A DNA stretch of 64,000 nucleotides from Pectinophora gossypiella (GCF_024362695.1 NC_065419.1:12276678-12340677), one strand, 5' to 3'; positions 9,641-21,409 are shown, numbered from the stretch's first letter. Program-made: numbers and translations. Notes: generated from the letters alone by a model not told the origin.

Positions 9641-11758
9641 AGTTTTATTTCTCATTTCACCGAGGATCGCGCACACAATGGACATACCACCAGCTATGGT
9701 GATACGCCACACACACACACACATCAACTCCGGTCATAGCTTGCTACTACATGTTTCATATTTGTTCACATTTTCGTCACGTCATGTTACGAGTAGGAAG
9801 CAAATAATTTTAATGTTTTGAACTATATAAGTTTCTGTAGATCAAAATCTGTAAAGTCCATTTTGTATTTTTATTTTTAGTTTACAATTTGATCTATTAA
9901 AATGAATTTTTACAGTTTGATAGCCAATTTTAATGAACATGGACTCACATTCTTCACTCTCATGTATATGCAGTGATGCAGGCCTGTCGTTATGTCCTGG
10001 GTCGTTTGTTGATTAGTTAACAATAATGAGCATTTAATTTTATGACGGATGGTGGAGACATATATATTTTATTAAATAATTATCATTTAATATATGCGTG
10101 AGGTGTAAGCGAGAAAGTATTAGAATTTTTATTTTATCCCGACGACGGCGACGGGGCCGTTCTGTCGTAACATACATCCGCGCGTGCATTTCGAGGTTAC
10201 TTTCAAATTCTCCGGTTCTTGTGCCACAGTACCTCACACACGGAATAAAGTGTTTCACAAGAGTGGAGCTTTAATAGTTTGTTTAATTAAACCTTCTCTA
10301 TAATTAATTTAGGTAAAGTGTAAATACCTAAAGATCAAGGCATTACGTAGGTTGTTATTGTTTAAAGTAAGTTTGGAATGACTCGTAATGTATACTCATT
10401 TCCACAATACTTAAGCAAGGTAAGTAATATTTAACTTTTTATATGAAAGCATATGGTTATATGCCGAGAGGGGTGTTTTTATACTGGTTCCATCTTAGGA
10501 CGTATGAAGTCTAGAAATGGCATTCTATGTTTCCATACCATACATACATTATAGACCGCGTAGTTCCCTCACGGACGCAACATAGTTCCCCTTGTCAAGT
10601 GACCTGACAAAGGCAATAATTGCTTTATTCCATGTATCTTAGAATGGGTTATTTCTTTTGTCAGTGCCATCGTAAAATTTCTAAACTGTCTTGGGCTTAT
10701 AAAGATTTAATTTACATATTCCCAAATTGCACTTGGATATAGAGCAGCGTGTGTATTAATACAAAGACTTTACCCACCAATGACATCTGTGTAGCCACAC
10801 GTTTCGTTGATCTAAGTATTATGTAAGCTATAGGTAAATATAAACATAAAATTGAAAAATACAAAAAAAATATATAAAATATGTATGACGTCGAGCTTCG
10901 GTTGCGTGAAATGATGTTCTTGATATGTGCGTGGTTAATTCGACTGCTTGTAGTTATTTCTCCCATTCGAAGTTCGATGAAACTTAAATTTAAGGCTTTC
11001 CTTGCAAACTGCATAGGTAATCAACGTTAAAATCCAAGAATTGAGATAATAATTGAACTTTTGTATGATCGAGTGTTGAAGTATGAAGAGGTAATAAACT
11101 GCTAAGTAATTGATTTCGCTCTGTTCCCCGGAACTAATGCTACCACAATGGCAATAATAAAATGTAACAGAACCTGATAAGTAAATAATTTATTCAAGCT
11201 ACTGTACTATGCCCGTTGATAGGAATTAGATAATAAATAAAATTAATTATAAAATACTCAGGATTTTTCTTTAACCCTCACGGAAAATGTTTGGTTTGGA
11301 TAGTTAAAATAAACGACAATGTATGATATAAAAATATTTTATTCATAATACCATTTCCTTCATTTCCGTAATGTGACCATTTTATATAATATAGTATCTT
11401 TGGTACTTGATACCTATGTTGTTCCCTGCACAAATAAAATTACAAAGTAAAATTGTATAATTCCTCAAAAAAAAACAAATGATAATGCGGAAAAGAAAAT
11501 AAATACAAATAAATATAATATCAACAGTAATTTGTATTTTCTAATAATTATATATTAAATGGAATGAATGTTTCCCTACTAGCTAATAATAACACTACGA
11601 CAGATGGGGCTTGTCCCACATTTTTGTGACATAAATAAATATAAAAATATCAGACATTACTTCACAGTAATAAATAATCTTGTCATGTCTAATTAATTTT
11701 ATTATTGAGCCGCGAGATACACAAGTGAAAAGCTATAATTTTATAGCCATACCTGCGG
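9641..11758. other. AT-rich stretch without a recognised gene
   Basis: It contains a short (CA)n run near 9710-9722. Otherwise I see no exon with convincing splice sites, no SINE and no palindromic element. Short open frames on the minus strand at 10040-10258 and 10712-11014 have the low-complexity composition of chance frames. Confidence 0.5.
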
Positions 11759-11891
11759 GCTTAGCACCGTAAGCGCGCGACTCTTTCTCGCCTCGACATA
11801 CATCACCCGTCACTCTCTCACAGTACTGCATAGAAAAAGACAGATGATCTCTATCGCGGCGAGAAAGAGTCGCGTGCTTAAGGTGCTAAGC
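11759..11891. mobile_element. Palindromic MITE (GCTTAGCACC arms)
   Basis: The left arm (GCTTAGCACCGTAAGCGCGC, then GACTCTTTCTCGCC) is mirrored by GGCGAGAAAGAGTC and a GGTGCTAAGC end, with about 65 bases between the arms. There is no coding potential. Single copy in this window. Confidence 0.7.
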
Positions 11892-12740
11892 TCGCTGAGC
11901 TGTAGCCCACGGAATAGAAGAAAGAGGTTGGAAAAACCCTAACGCGCATTTTGTATGAGAAATATCGCCGGTTTAACCCCACTCTGTTAATTCTACTCCT
12001 GCAAACAGATAACTACGGTAGCTCTACTGCTCTCAAATTCCATAACCACTTTACCGGCAATGTATATTTTATGTGATAGGCTGCAATTTTACCATTACTT
12101 TTCGTAAAATACTGCGTACAAAAGTATTTTTTGATAAATAGCCGAACATACTGAGGTTTTTAGCTTTCCTGTGATAAGGGGGATCTCCTTGCGTGTCAGT
12201 CGATATTCGACTTCTTGTCCTGTAAGTTATAACACGCAAGACGACTTTTTCATATATTTTCGCGGAGCTCCGTGCTTCGTTAGGTTTGCGGAGGAGTGGA
12301 GTGCAAAGTTATGAACTATTTGCTCACACTTGTACGGACGTGCGCGTGGCGCGCTCCCTTCGCCCTTTCAACCTTTTTTTTCTATCCTGAGCTAAGCCCA
12401 CCCTACAAAGTCATATATAAAATACGCATTACAGCATTTAAAAACAAAGTCAATTAAACTACTTTAGATGTTTAAATTATACTGTCTTTTAAAGATTGCT
12501 ATAAAGACTTATACAAACAACTGTCTTTAAGTTTAAAGCTGGTAAAAAAGAAATATTCATTAGGCAACAAAAACCAATATTTATGGGCATGTAACTTACT
12601 CAAAGGTGAACGTTGTAACATTTCGCACCGGTACGATGTTCCTACCACTTTAATATGTCATAAGTATATTTGTGAAATAGTACAACATTCACGGTAAGCA
12701 GACACAAACCATGCGTTTCATACCACTGAGTACTTTGATG

Positions 12741-12883
12741 TACAGTCATGAGCAATATAATGTACCCACTTTAGGACTCTGTCGCACTAACATATGTGAC
12801 ATTTAGTGAGACTTACAGTTCAATTTGTCAAAAAAGTTAATGTGACATGGTACCGTGTATACATATTAATGCTCGTGACCGTA
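12741..12883 (+). mobile_element. Short palindromic MITE with TACAGTCATGAGC ends, copy 1
   Basis: A 143-bp element with inverted ends (TACAGTCATGAGCAATATAA on the left, TGCTCGTGACCGTA on the right). TA at the extreme ends suits a Tc1/mariner-type element. Three more copies lie at 28325, 37038 and 49694. Confidence 0.8.
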
Positions 12884-13451
12884 ATGCCGTATTATTATTC
12901 CATATTCTATGATACTGTGCTGTGGTATGTACGTCGCTGTTTGAGTGGAGGTTTAATGTCCAAAAAGTCCGTAACCTAATGTATTCCCAGTTTTAGCGGT
13001 CTACTTTAAAAGTAAACACAGAAGGCACTACTATCAAATATCTAATACTTTGAATATAATATCTTCTTCTATCTTAATATCGCATCGCACTTGCCTATGC
13101 TTCTATCCTGTTTTGTCACTCAGAAGCGTCATTTGGTAGAGCGAGAAAAATAGCAACACGGAAAAAAAAGCGTAAGCAAATGCAGCATACTGTCGCACGC
13201 TATATACACTGTGGTCAAATGAACGAGACAATAAATTATGATAATCAATTGGGGAAATTATACGTAAGCATAGTCTAATCGACATGTCATCCTTCACTAC
13301 GCCTGTCTCTCCTGAAGGCCGTACAACATTCTGGCCTTTGAACATAGTTTCGGTCGTAGTTTCTGCCGAAATCGAAACCTCAATTTAGCACTGAAACATA
13401 TTGAAACCGAAAGTTCATTCGGACGCTAAAATGCGATTCCGTGCGGTCAGA
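12884..13451. other. No recognised feature
   Basis: AT-rich sequence. The open frame on the minus strand at 13103-13345 lacks splice context and recognisable motifs. Confidence 0.4.
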
Positions 13452-13503
13452 TGTGGTTCAACCCTTAGAAACACCTATATAGGGTTCTAAGGGTTGAACC
13501 ACA
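13452..13503. repeat. Perfect 19-bp inverted repeat with 14-bp loop
   Basis: TGTGGTTCAACCCTTAGAA at 13452-13470 is exactly mirrored at 13485-13503. It could be a terminator-like RNA hairpin or the core of a tiny MITE. It lies downstream of the SLC25A16-type gene in that gene's direction of transcription. Confidence 0.7.
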
Positions 13504-14205
13504 CAGATTTTTGACAGTCCGTCTGAAACATTGTCCATTAAATAAAACAAAGTATTTATAGAATAAACTAATCAGGGCTAAAATTTTGGTGCACCACCAT
13601 GTGTAGGGTCTGTTATAAATTTATAAGTAATTTATTACAACGGTTTGCGGTTTGCTTATCCATCATTGAAGAATAACTTTGTGCCATTTATAATGAGTGC
13701 AAAATCAGCCCTGTAAGTACGTCTTTTCATTTTCCTTACAATATTTTGGGATCTTATTGTCTAACTTCAATATCTATCACAATTTCAAGCCGTTTACGGA
13801 TGAATTATCAACCAAATAAAATTTTCACTTAGCAGGGTCTTTGGCCCACACGAGAGAAGATAGCGGGTCCTCAGCGCTCATGACTGTTCCAGTAGTGAAT
13901 GCCTTCGAAGACTTTTGAGTTTGCGATAGATGTTGGATGTAGAAAATAAGACCCCTGGGGGCGTAGCCAAGACGCATGCGCTTTAACGTTAACGCTTCAA
14001 CAACGTTTACCCGAACAAAACGGGCAACTGAGCAAAGTTTTCCTCACCCCCTCGGTCTTACTTTAGTCTTCAATCGTATGGGCGTCAGATGTCACACAGA
14101 TGCGCGCGCAGTTAAACCAATGGAAATATATAAAACGGATGTAAGGATATGTCAATTCGTCAGTTTATGTACTACCACACACCTGACACTCCATAAAAAA
14201 ATTCC
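13504..14205. other. Intergenic stretch downstream of the carrier gene
   Basis: Mostly unassigned. The segment at 14055-14115 (TCTTACTTTAGTCTTCAATCG, then GCGTCAGATGTCAC) matches part of the 190-bp repeat at 33659, so it is a repeat remnant. Confidence 0.4.
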
Positions 14206-14367
14206 CTAATATATACGCCTAATGCGTAGGTGAGAGCGAGACAGGTCGCGCGCTCTCTCCCTTACTCCTTAGCGGCTTGCGGCCATTTAAGACTAAAATA
14301 AGTCCCAGAGGGTGTGAGGTCAGCGCCCGATACGAATTGGTGGGGGGCGGAGAGTTACAGTTCTATA
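14206..14367 (-). repeat. Dispersed repeat, inverted copy of 5408-5570
   Basis: It carries the same blocks in reverse order: the GC-rich CGCGCGCTCTCTCCC-type end and the GGCGGAGAGTTACAGTTCT end. It abuts the 3' end of the carrier gene. Confidence 0.6.
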
Positions 14368-14482
14368 CGTAGCGTTCTTTTTGTACGTTCTTATGTCAAT
14401 TTCATGCTAAGCGTTAGCGTTATCCTGGCTAGGCCCTCTTTTGCTAACTACTATTCCAGCGATAGGACTCCTCTGTCCCCCC

Positions 14483-14660
14483 CTATGCGACCTTCATGCC
14501 AGTGTCGAGTTGTAACAGCTGCTTCATCAGCTCGTAGGTGGAGAAGGACGTGGCCACCATGGGGATGGCGCGGATGTAGTTGACAGACATCCCCCGGTAG
14601 AGACCCTTCACTACGCCATTCTCCCGGTATATCAGGGTCAGGGTTTGGACCATGCCCATG
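14483..14660 (-). CDS. SLC25A16: SLC25A16-type mitochondrial carrier, exon 6 (last)
   Basis: The exon starts in phase after a CCCCACAG acceptor and encodes MGMVQTLTLIYRENGVVKGL then YRGMSVNYIRAIP and TSFSTYELMKQLLQL, ending with TAG at 14483-14485. YRG...NYIRAIP and the F-TYE segment match the last repeat unit of SLC25A16 (Graves disease carrier) proteins. See exon 1 (34832-34895) for the whole gene. Confidence 0.92.
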
Positions 14661-14734
14661 CTGTGGGGAAGAGCTCGTGTTAGAGGGGTATTTTAAAAAG
14701 AAAGAGGGTCTAGCCTAAACAATGTTTAGAAAAT

Positions 14735-15035
14735 TATATTACATACATACATACATAAACTCACGCCCGTAATCCCTAATGGGGTAGGCAGAGCCACAAG
14801 TTATCAAAGACAACTTGCAGCCACTGTTGTTGCTTCTGTGCTGTTCTGGGAGCAAATAAAAAAACATAGAACACGTTCAGCTGCTTGTCTTCCCGGGCAT
14901 GTCGTAAAAACCGACAGAGGGATTGTGTCCTCTAACATGATGGACTAATGTTATGGGCGATAGGCTGATCCCTTATCACCATAAGGTTCATCATATCCAT
15001 ATTTGGACTTCGTATCAATAGTGGCTGCAAGTAGA
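14735..15035 (-). repeat. Family D repeat with inverted internal piece
   Basis: On the left it reads as the reverse complement of the end at 6575 (CATAAACTCACGCCCGTAAT with a (CATA)n run). On the right it reads in plus orientation like 6404-6490 (GTTATGGGCGATAGGCTGAT). So it is a composite or folded-back copy inside intron 5 of the carrier gene. Confidence 0.6.
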
Positions 15036-15995
15036 AAATTATATTAGCTGTGTTAAAAAGTTAAATCGTATTATTTGAAAGCTGGGTTCACTTTTGATTA
15101 CCTGCTACTTAAACAGTTTTTTCTTTTATGGGCACATTAAACATGAATGTTTGTGGTAAACCCGACATTTAAAAAATAAAAAGTTCGCGCCAAGTTACTC
15201 TAGACGGCGTTTATAGATTGGCGAGTTTTTGTCAATGGAACACTAGGTTCTAGCTCTTTCTTGTGGTTATCGCAAGTGAAACACGGTATTATTTTTAGAA
15301 AAGTAAAATAAAAAAAATAATAAAAAAAATCTATTTACCAATACATTCCCCTTTGTTTAGTCATTGGAAAAAAATATCTAAGGTATGTAAAAATAAGTCG
15401 CGAAATCTATAAAACACAGTTAGTACTTAGTACGAATAGAAATAAAAATTTAATATAAAATATTTTGTTTGCTAAAAAAAAGACGAAAATAATAAATAAA
15501 ATAACCAACCTCCTGTGAGTGCCCAACACCAAGTGCAGTCATGTAATAAAAGTAATTGTCATATTAATTACAGTAAAGCATTACCATTATAATACTCTAA
15601 CCTAAACTAACGTCATCTTATTATGGCCGTTTTGACGTTTATCCCGTTTATCAAGTTTCGTCTTACTTATTCCTACGTTAAAGTATATTTGGTTTGATTT
15701 TAAAGGAACAAATCGCTGTTCTTTATTATGTCAACACGACAGGGAAGGTTTCTTAGGTAAGTAAGTTCAATCAAAGAGCAAAAGTTCAGTCACTGAGCCT
15801 AGCGAATTATTTGTAAACAGTGGTGAAATTATGAACCATTAGTTGTCATAATTATAAAATTTATGTTTTTGTAGCAGAAACGTCATGTAACCAGGAGGTC
15901 TTAAGTTTAACCAGTTAATTTATTACTTTGCAAGAAATTGATTGGACTTTTGCACCTTATTGCACCATCTTCGGTCACATCCATCATCAGGCGAG
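15036..15995. other. Intronic AT-rich sequence
   Basis: Part of intron 5 of the carrier gene. I see no repeat family or exon in it. Confidence 0.4.
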
Positions 15996-16289
15996 ATCAT
16001 CATCATCAGCCCATTAACGTCCCCACTGCTGGGGCACGGGCCTTCCCTATGGATGGATAGGGAGATCGGGCCTTAAACCACCACGCGGGCCCAGTGCGGA
16101 TTGGTGGTTATTAACAACTACTAATGCAGCCGGGACCAACGGCTTAACGTGCCTTCCGAAGCACGGAGGAGCTCGAGATGAAAACTTTTTTTTTGTGGTC
16201 ACCCATCCTGTGACCGGCCTTTGCGAAAGTTGCTTAACTTCAACAATCGCAGACCGAGCGCGTTTACCGCTGCGCCACCGAGCTCCTCT
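15996..16289 (-). mobile_element. SINE family C, copy 1
   Basis: Read on the minus strand: head GAGGAGCTCGGTGGCGCAGC, central block GTGCTTCGGAAGGCACGTTA, tail GTGGGGACGTTAATGGGC and a (GAT)n run. It lies in intron 5 of the carrier gene. Confidence 0.9.
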
Positions 16290-16482
16290 GTTGGGGTCAT
16301 ACTTATATCTTCCATATAAAATCAAACGGCCATCATAGCGTGGCGATAGTTTATTTTACATTAAAGCATTATAATACTCCATTATAGACTCTAGAGAGTT
16401 TATAGTGTTAGTAAGTACATATTGTATACTAGCATTTAATATACTGGCTAATACTGAGCATTATTCTAAATACAAACTAAAA

Positions 16483-16850
16483 TTTCTAGTTCCAGTAGAC
16501 ACCATCGAATTTTATTTTTAGTTATACCTGTCATTTTCTTATCCGCATAAAATGAAAGGGGTAATTGACAGGCATAAAATTTATGTCAACCCACGTCAAT
16601 TTTATGCAGAAATTAAAACAACCTCATTTAACATTGGCCAATCACCCGAACGAATTAAGCTGTCAGCACACGTCAAACGGGACACAAACAGCGAAAGGCC
16701 TATTCGATTCGCCCGGGTCCATTCATTCACTAATTTATTTTAACATTTACAACTGTCAATCATCCGGCGCTTTCGTTTTCGGTGGATAAGAAAATGGCAA
16801 GTATAATTTAAAATAAAATTAGGAGGTGTCTGCAGGAATCAGGGCCAATA
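16483..16850. mobile_element. Palindromic MITE (CTGCAGACACC arms), copy 1 of 4
   Basis: The ends read TTCCAGTAGACACC and GGTGTCTGCAGGAAT with inverted arms of roughly 100 bp (TTATACCTGTCATTTTCTTA and reverse). Copies at 17676, 21041 and 22321 make a local cluster. The internal open frames are chance. Confidence 0.75.
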
Positions 16851-16986
16851 TTAAGTTGTATTTCAGTGTAATAGTTTGCTAGTGCACCATAGAATTACCT
16901 ACAGCTAACACCCGTACGTACTACAATCTTTTCCAAACTACAAGAAAAATTAAGAAAAAAATTAGGATGCGCATGCGCAACGTTAC

Positions 16987-17128
16987 CCAAACTTTTCAGT
17001 GCGCGGGTCCATGCACGCGAGCTGCATGCGGCGCCGCGTCACGTCCAGCGGGTACGACACGGACTGCGCCACCGCGCCCGCCAGCCCGCCGCAGACCAAC
17101 TTGCCCGGCACCGTCAGCACCAGCCCAC
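16987..17128 (-). CDS. SLC25A16: SLC25A16-type carrier, exon 5
   Basis: The exon encodes [20 protein letters not shown] then [18 protein letters not shown]. The third carrier signature, P-L-D-x-x-R, is in YPLDVTRRR. Its donor is GTAACG. Its acceptor is CGTACAG at 17129-17135 with no pyrimidine tract, because a SINE ends almost at the splice site. Confidence 0.92.
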
Positions 17129-17136
17129 CTGTACGT

Positions 17137-17418
17137 ATCATCATCATCACCAGCCCATTAACGTCCCCACTGCTGGGGCACGGGCTTTCCCTATGGATGG
17201 ATAGGGAGATAGGGCCTTAAACCACCACGCTGGTCCAGTGCGGATTGGTGGTTATTTACGGCTGCTAATGCAGCCGGGACCAACGGCTTAACGTGCCTTC
17301 CGAAGCACGGAGGAGCTCGAGATGAAAACTTTTGTTTTGTGATCATCCATCCTATGACCGGCCTTTGCGAAAGTTGTTTAACTTCAACAATCGCAGACCG
17401 AGCGCGTTTAGCGCTGCG
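17137..17418 (-). mobile_element. SINE family C, copy 2, filling intron 4 of the carrier gene
   Basis: Minus-strand SINE C lacking the first part of its head, with its (GATGAT) tail against the exon 5 acceptor. The whole intron is 17129-17446 (318 bp), so the SINE makes up most of it. Confidence 0.88.
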
Positions 17419-17446
17419 TGTGGGTTACTGACGTTTTTTTACTGAC

Positions 17447-17603
17447 CAGTATTTCTCTCGCACTTCCGACAGAGCGTGGTGGGCAGGTACTTCATACAGA
17501 AGAACTTGAGGGACTCGAAGCAGTAGAAGCTGAAGCCGGCGTAGGGCACCATGCCCACCATGGTCGGCACGAAGCCGCGGTATAGCGCGCGGATACCACC
17601 CTC
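17447..17603 (-). CDS. SLC25A16: SLC25A16-type carrier, exon 4
   Basis: The exon encodes EGGIRALYRGFVPTMVGMVP then YAGFSFYCFESLKFFCMKYL. YRG-F-P and P-YAG-FF-E are standard for the short helix and even-numbered transmembrane segment of a carrier repeat. Acceptor ATTCCAG, donor GTCAGT. It joins in phase on both sides. Confidence 0.92.
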
Positions 17604-17675
17604 CTGGAATACACCAAACAAGGATCAGTTCACATGTACTCTTATCCTAGCGAGGAGAGCTATACATATGTATAT

Positions 17676-18034
17676 TGGTGCTAATTCCTGCAGACGCCAT
17701 CTAATTTTATTTTAAGTTATACCTGTCATTTTCTTATCCACCGAAAGGAAAGGGACGGCTCTTAATTTTAGAAAGAATGAGTAAATGAATGGATAACCCG
17801 GGCGAATCAAAAATGTATCTCGCTGGTATGCATACAATTTGACGTGTGCTGTCAACATAATTCTTTAGACGAAAAATTTTTTAGACGGTTGTTTTAGATT
17901 TGTGCTTGAAATTGACGTGTGTTCCATAAATGTTATGCTTGTCGATTACACGTCCCTTTCCTTTTCGGCGGATATGAAAATGACAGATATAACTTAAAAT
18001 AAAATTAGATGATGTTTACAGGAATTGGCACCAT
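17676..18034. mobile_element. Palindromic MITE (CTGCAGACACC arms), copy 2 of 4
   Basis: It begins TTGGTGCTAATTCCTGCAG and ends CAGGAATTGGCACCA, the clearest pair of ends in the family. Located in intron 3 of the carrier gene. Confidence 0.8.
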
Positions 18035-18074
18035 TAAATATTTGTTATTTTATAAAAGCTGAATGTGCGCATAG

Positions 18075-18205
18075 TCCCTGTATGAAACGATTGATGAATG
18101 TGGAGGAAGCAAGAGAGGTGTCAGTATCAAAGAAAATAGAATTCTATAGTCTCTGCTTACCCCGGTGGGAAATAGGCGTGAGTTTATGTATGTATGTAAC
18201 TACGT
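18075..18205 (+). repeat. 3'-end fragment of the RTE-like LINE
   Basis: It matches the end of the copies at 4760 and 48108 (GATGAATGTGGAGGAAGCAA, GGCGTGAGTTTATGTATG) with a (TATG)n tail. Only about 120 bp of the element survive. Confidence 0.7.
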
Positions 18206-18246
18206 ATATGAAATACCTACATTAAGCTAAGTAATTATTGATCTAA

Positions 18247-18567
18247 CAGCCTCCGTGGTGCAGTGGTTAGAGCGTTAGGCTCACAATCTGGAGGTCCGGG
18301 TTAGATTCCCGATGGGGATATTGTCGAAATCACTTTGTGAGACTGTCCTTTGTTTGGTAAGGACTTTTCAGGCTTGAATCACCGGATTGTCCGAAAAAGT
18401 AAGATGATTCCGTGCTTCGGAGGGCACGTTAAGTCGTTGGTCCCGGCTATTAGCCGTAAAAACACCTCCACCAACCTGCATTGGAGCAGCGTGGTGGAGT
18501 ATGCTCCATACTCCCTCCGGTTGATTGAGGGGAAGCCTGTGCCCAGCAGTGGGACGTATATAGGCTG
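18247..18567 (+). mobile_element. SINE family A, copy 2
   Basis: Full-length plus-strand copy: head CAGCCTCCGTGGTGCAGTGG, central block GTGCTTCGGAGGGCACGTTA and tail CAGCAGTGGGACGTATATAG. Located in intron 3 of the carrier gene. Confidence 0.9.
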
Positions 18568-18815
18568 TTTATGTTTTATTTATGTTTGTTTAATTTATTT
18601 ATGAATTTTAATAAAGAAATAATATGTAATAATAAGTGTGTAATTTTGTCACATTTTTCAATGACGTCACAGGTTGCTTATTCATAGAAATTCCATAGTA
18701 ATTTCGTGTCTTGACGTTTAGTAAAAAGTAACTGATTTGACTAGTTGGAAACTAGCCTATTGGCAAGAAGACATATGACTTTAGCAAAAAATTACAGACA
18801 AGTACGTCACTTAGT

Positions 18816-19112
18816 TGAGGAGCTCGGTGGCGCAGCGGTTAACGCGCTCGGTCTGCGATTGTTGAAGTTAAGCAACTTTCACAAAGGCCGGTCATAGGAT
18901 GGGTGTCCACAAAAAAAAAGTTTTCATCTCGAGCTCCTCCGTGCTTCGGAAGGCACGTTAAGCCGTTGGTCCCGGCTGCATTAGCAGTCGTTAATAACCA
19001 TCAATCCGCACTGGGCCCGCGTGATGGTTTAAGGCCCGATCTCCCTACCCATCCATAGGGAAGGCCCGTGCCCCAGCAGCGGGGACGTTAATGGGCTGAT
19101 GATGATGATGAC
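18816..19112 (+). mobile_element. SINE family C, copy 3
   Basis: Full-length plus-strand copy from GAGGAGCTCGGTGGCGCAGC to GGGCTGATGATGATGATG, located 75 bp from exon 3 of the carrier gene. Confidence 0.9.
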
Positions 19113-19187
19113 GTCAGTTAGCAAAGTCAACCACGAAATATACCAGATTTACTTAGAGAAGAGTTGAGTTTGTAAGAAGAGACTAAC

Positions 19188-19376
19188 CGTGCGGAACATA
19201 GTGGCAGCTGCGTGAAGGATGCCGGTGTACTTGTGCTCGCCGGTGATCTGGAAGGCAAGGCGCGCCCGTATGGTGTCCAGGGGGTAGGTAAGCGTGACCG
19301 CGGTCACGCCCGCCGCCGCGCCCGCCACGAACTTGTCACCGTGCTGGAACCACGGCACGTGCAGCCGGCTTAAGTA
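19188..19376 (-). CDS. SLC25A16: SLC25A16-type carrier, exon 3
   Basis: Exactly 63 codons in phase 0: YLSRLHVPWFQHGDKFVAGA then AAGVTAVTLTYPLDTIRARL and more. The second carrier signature is YPLDTIRAR, followed by the glycine-rich start of the short helix (HKYTGI). The acceptor is a good pyrimidine tract ending CGTTCCAG; the donor is GTTAGT. Confidence 0.93.
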
Positions 19377-19634
19377 CTGGAACGAGAGAAAACACTTGGT
19401 CAACTCCACTGATGTCAGTGGATATTATAAACTATAAACAAATACATTCGTTAAGCAGGTTTTCTAAAACAGCATCCGAACCGTTTTGTAAATACGTATA
19501 CATTTAATCTTTTGTAGGTTTGCCGCAGATGGCATTAACTACTTGGCCGGACAAATGGGGAGCGCTGAAGGCTTTCACCCGGTCATACATTAGATACTTT
19601 GTTATGTTACGAATTATTAGATCATTGTTGAACA

Positions 19635-19930
19635 TCATCGTTCAGCTCACGATCCGGAGTCCCGGGATCAAATCCCGGTGGAGACATATCACGAAAAACA
19701 CTTTGTGATCCCTAGTTTGGTTAGGACATTACAGGCTGATCATCAGACTGTCCGAAAGTAAGATGATCCGTGCTTCAGAAGGCACGTTAAGCCGTTGGTC
19801 CCGGTTACTACTTACTGATGTAAGTAAGTAGTCGTTACGTGAGCCATGTCAGGAGCCTTTGGCGGCTCAATAGCAACCCTGGGTTGATGGGGTTGGTAAT
19901 CCACCACACACCCACACGATAGAAGAAGAG
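19635..19930 (+). mobile_element. SINE family B, copy 1 (5'-truncated)
   Basis: Starts within the head (GCTCACGATCCGGAG) and continues through the shared central block, TACTTACTGATGTAAGTAAG, and the CACACGATAGAAGAAGAG end. In intron 2 of the carrier gene. Confidence 0.85.
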
Positions 19931-20279
19931 ATCATTGTTATATTATGCATCCAAAGATACTTGCACGTGTGTTTGAATAGGTGGTTCACTGATTACTTTA
20001 CAATTACTATCATTATACCTATTAACGTTATATGAATAACGTCCTTATATATAATCCTTTAACCACAAAATCATGATAACATGCATAGTATTAGTAATCG
20101 GTAAATATTATGAAGCCATGAAGCAAAGCAGAATGTTTAGCGAGAAATGATGTGCAAATATTGTCGATGTGCCAGGGCCGCTGTAAGTGGATGCAAATTA
20201 GTTTTTTTCAGACTCGGTAGCCATTTTCCGACTAATTCATACCTACGTAATACGCTCACCAGTATCAGTACTAGTTGGA

Positions 20280-20475
20280 GGCCGAGGAAATGGATTCTGG
20301 TAGGGCTCTAGCTAGAACATCACCGATTGAGAAATTGGTCGGTGTACTGCGGAACGGATGGCGATTGGGGCATCCACCGTTTTACACGCCCTATCTATGG
20401 AGTAATGAAGGCGATTACTCCACCGACAAGAGCGCAGCTCTTAAATAAAGAGAGAGAGAGAGAGAGAGAATACGC
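20280..20475 (+). repeat. LINE 3'-end fragment followed by a (GA)n run
   Basis: The end ACAAGAGCGCAGCTCTTAAA resembles the end of the LINE fragment at 46070-46450 (ACAAGAGCGTGGCTCTTAAA). A (GA)n microsatellite at about 20449-20468 replaces its GATGAT tail. Confidence 0.5.
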
Positions 20476-21040
20476 TCACCGCCTATCACGTCGGACTAAC
20501 AGAAAGCTCGGTGAGGTTTGAGAATTTAGTTCATCTTGCCATGGATGTACTGTAGACGACATGGCAATTCTCTAGTGATGTGACGTTTTCAATATCGATA
20601 TATTTTATTATGTATGTAACAAAATGTGAATAAAATAATACCACGTTATCATTTAAGTTAATATTTATTCATCTGAATCATCTAACGTATCGCTACAAAA
20701 ACTTAAAGAATCTTCGTCACTGGTATCTCCGACTTTTATAATAAAATCTTCCCAATTTAAAACCATTAGCCTGCCAGCCATTTTTAAAACACAATAGTAA
20801 TAAATTATGTGAGCGAGATTATAATCGATAAACGCGGTCGATACGGACTCGTGCGACACTAAGACTAAGACGCCGCGGGGACTGTGCGGGTGTGCGGGGC
20901 GACCCCGCCTCCGCGGCTCACCTCATTCCCTGATTGCCATGTCGACCTGTCGTCAACAGTATCTATGACTACCCTATTTGGGATATAGTCGAGTGCTTAT
21001 GTTATACCTACCCAAGTAATAAGAGTGGCATAACTTAACT

Positions 21041-21409
21041 TGGTGCTGATTCCAGTACACACCATCTAGTATTTTTTATTTTAAGTTACACCTGTCATAT
21101 TCTTATCCGCCGAAAAGGAAAGGGACGGGTAATAATCGACAGGCATAAAATTTATGGAACACACGTCAAATATAGGCTGATATTTAAAAAGCCCTCCCAA
21201 AATTTTATAATGGCCAATAACCCGACAGACAATAACGACGACGTCAAACGGGTTGCATATCAGCGAGATGCCATTTAGTTCGCCCGGGTTATTAATTCGT
21301 TTTAAAATTAGCAGTTGTCAATCATCCGTCCTTTTCCTTTTCGGCGGATAAGAAAATGACGGGTGTAACTTAAAATAAAATTAGGAGGTGTCTGCAGGAA
21401 TCGGGGCCA
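21041..21409. mobile_element. Palindromic MITE (CTGCAGACACC arms), copy 3 of 4
   Basis: Ends TGGTGCTGATTCCAGTACAC and GGTGTCTGCAGGAATCGGGG with long inverted arms. The interior resembles copy 1. Confidence 0.75.

Noticed and set aside
18247..18330. tRNA gene
   Set aside because: The tRNA-like A and B boxes belong to SINE heads (also at 8440, 26916 and 61180); no complete cloverleaf with an acceptor stem was found.
20665..20859. 64-codon minus-strand open frame with an acidic serine-rich end
   Set aside because: The DTSDEDSLS-like acidic end looks protein-like, but I see no family, no supporting exon or splice signal, and it lies inside a host intron among repeats.
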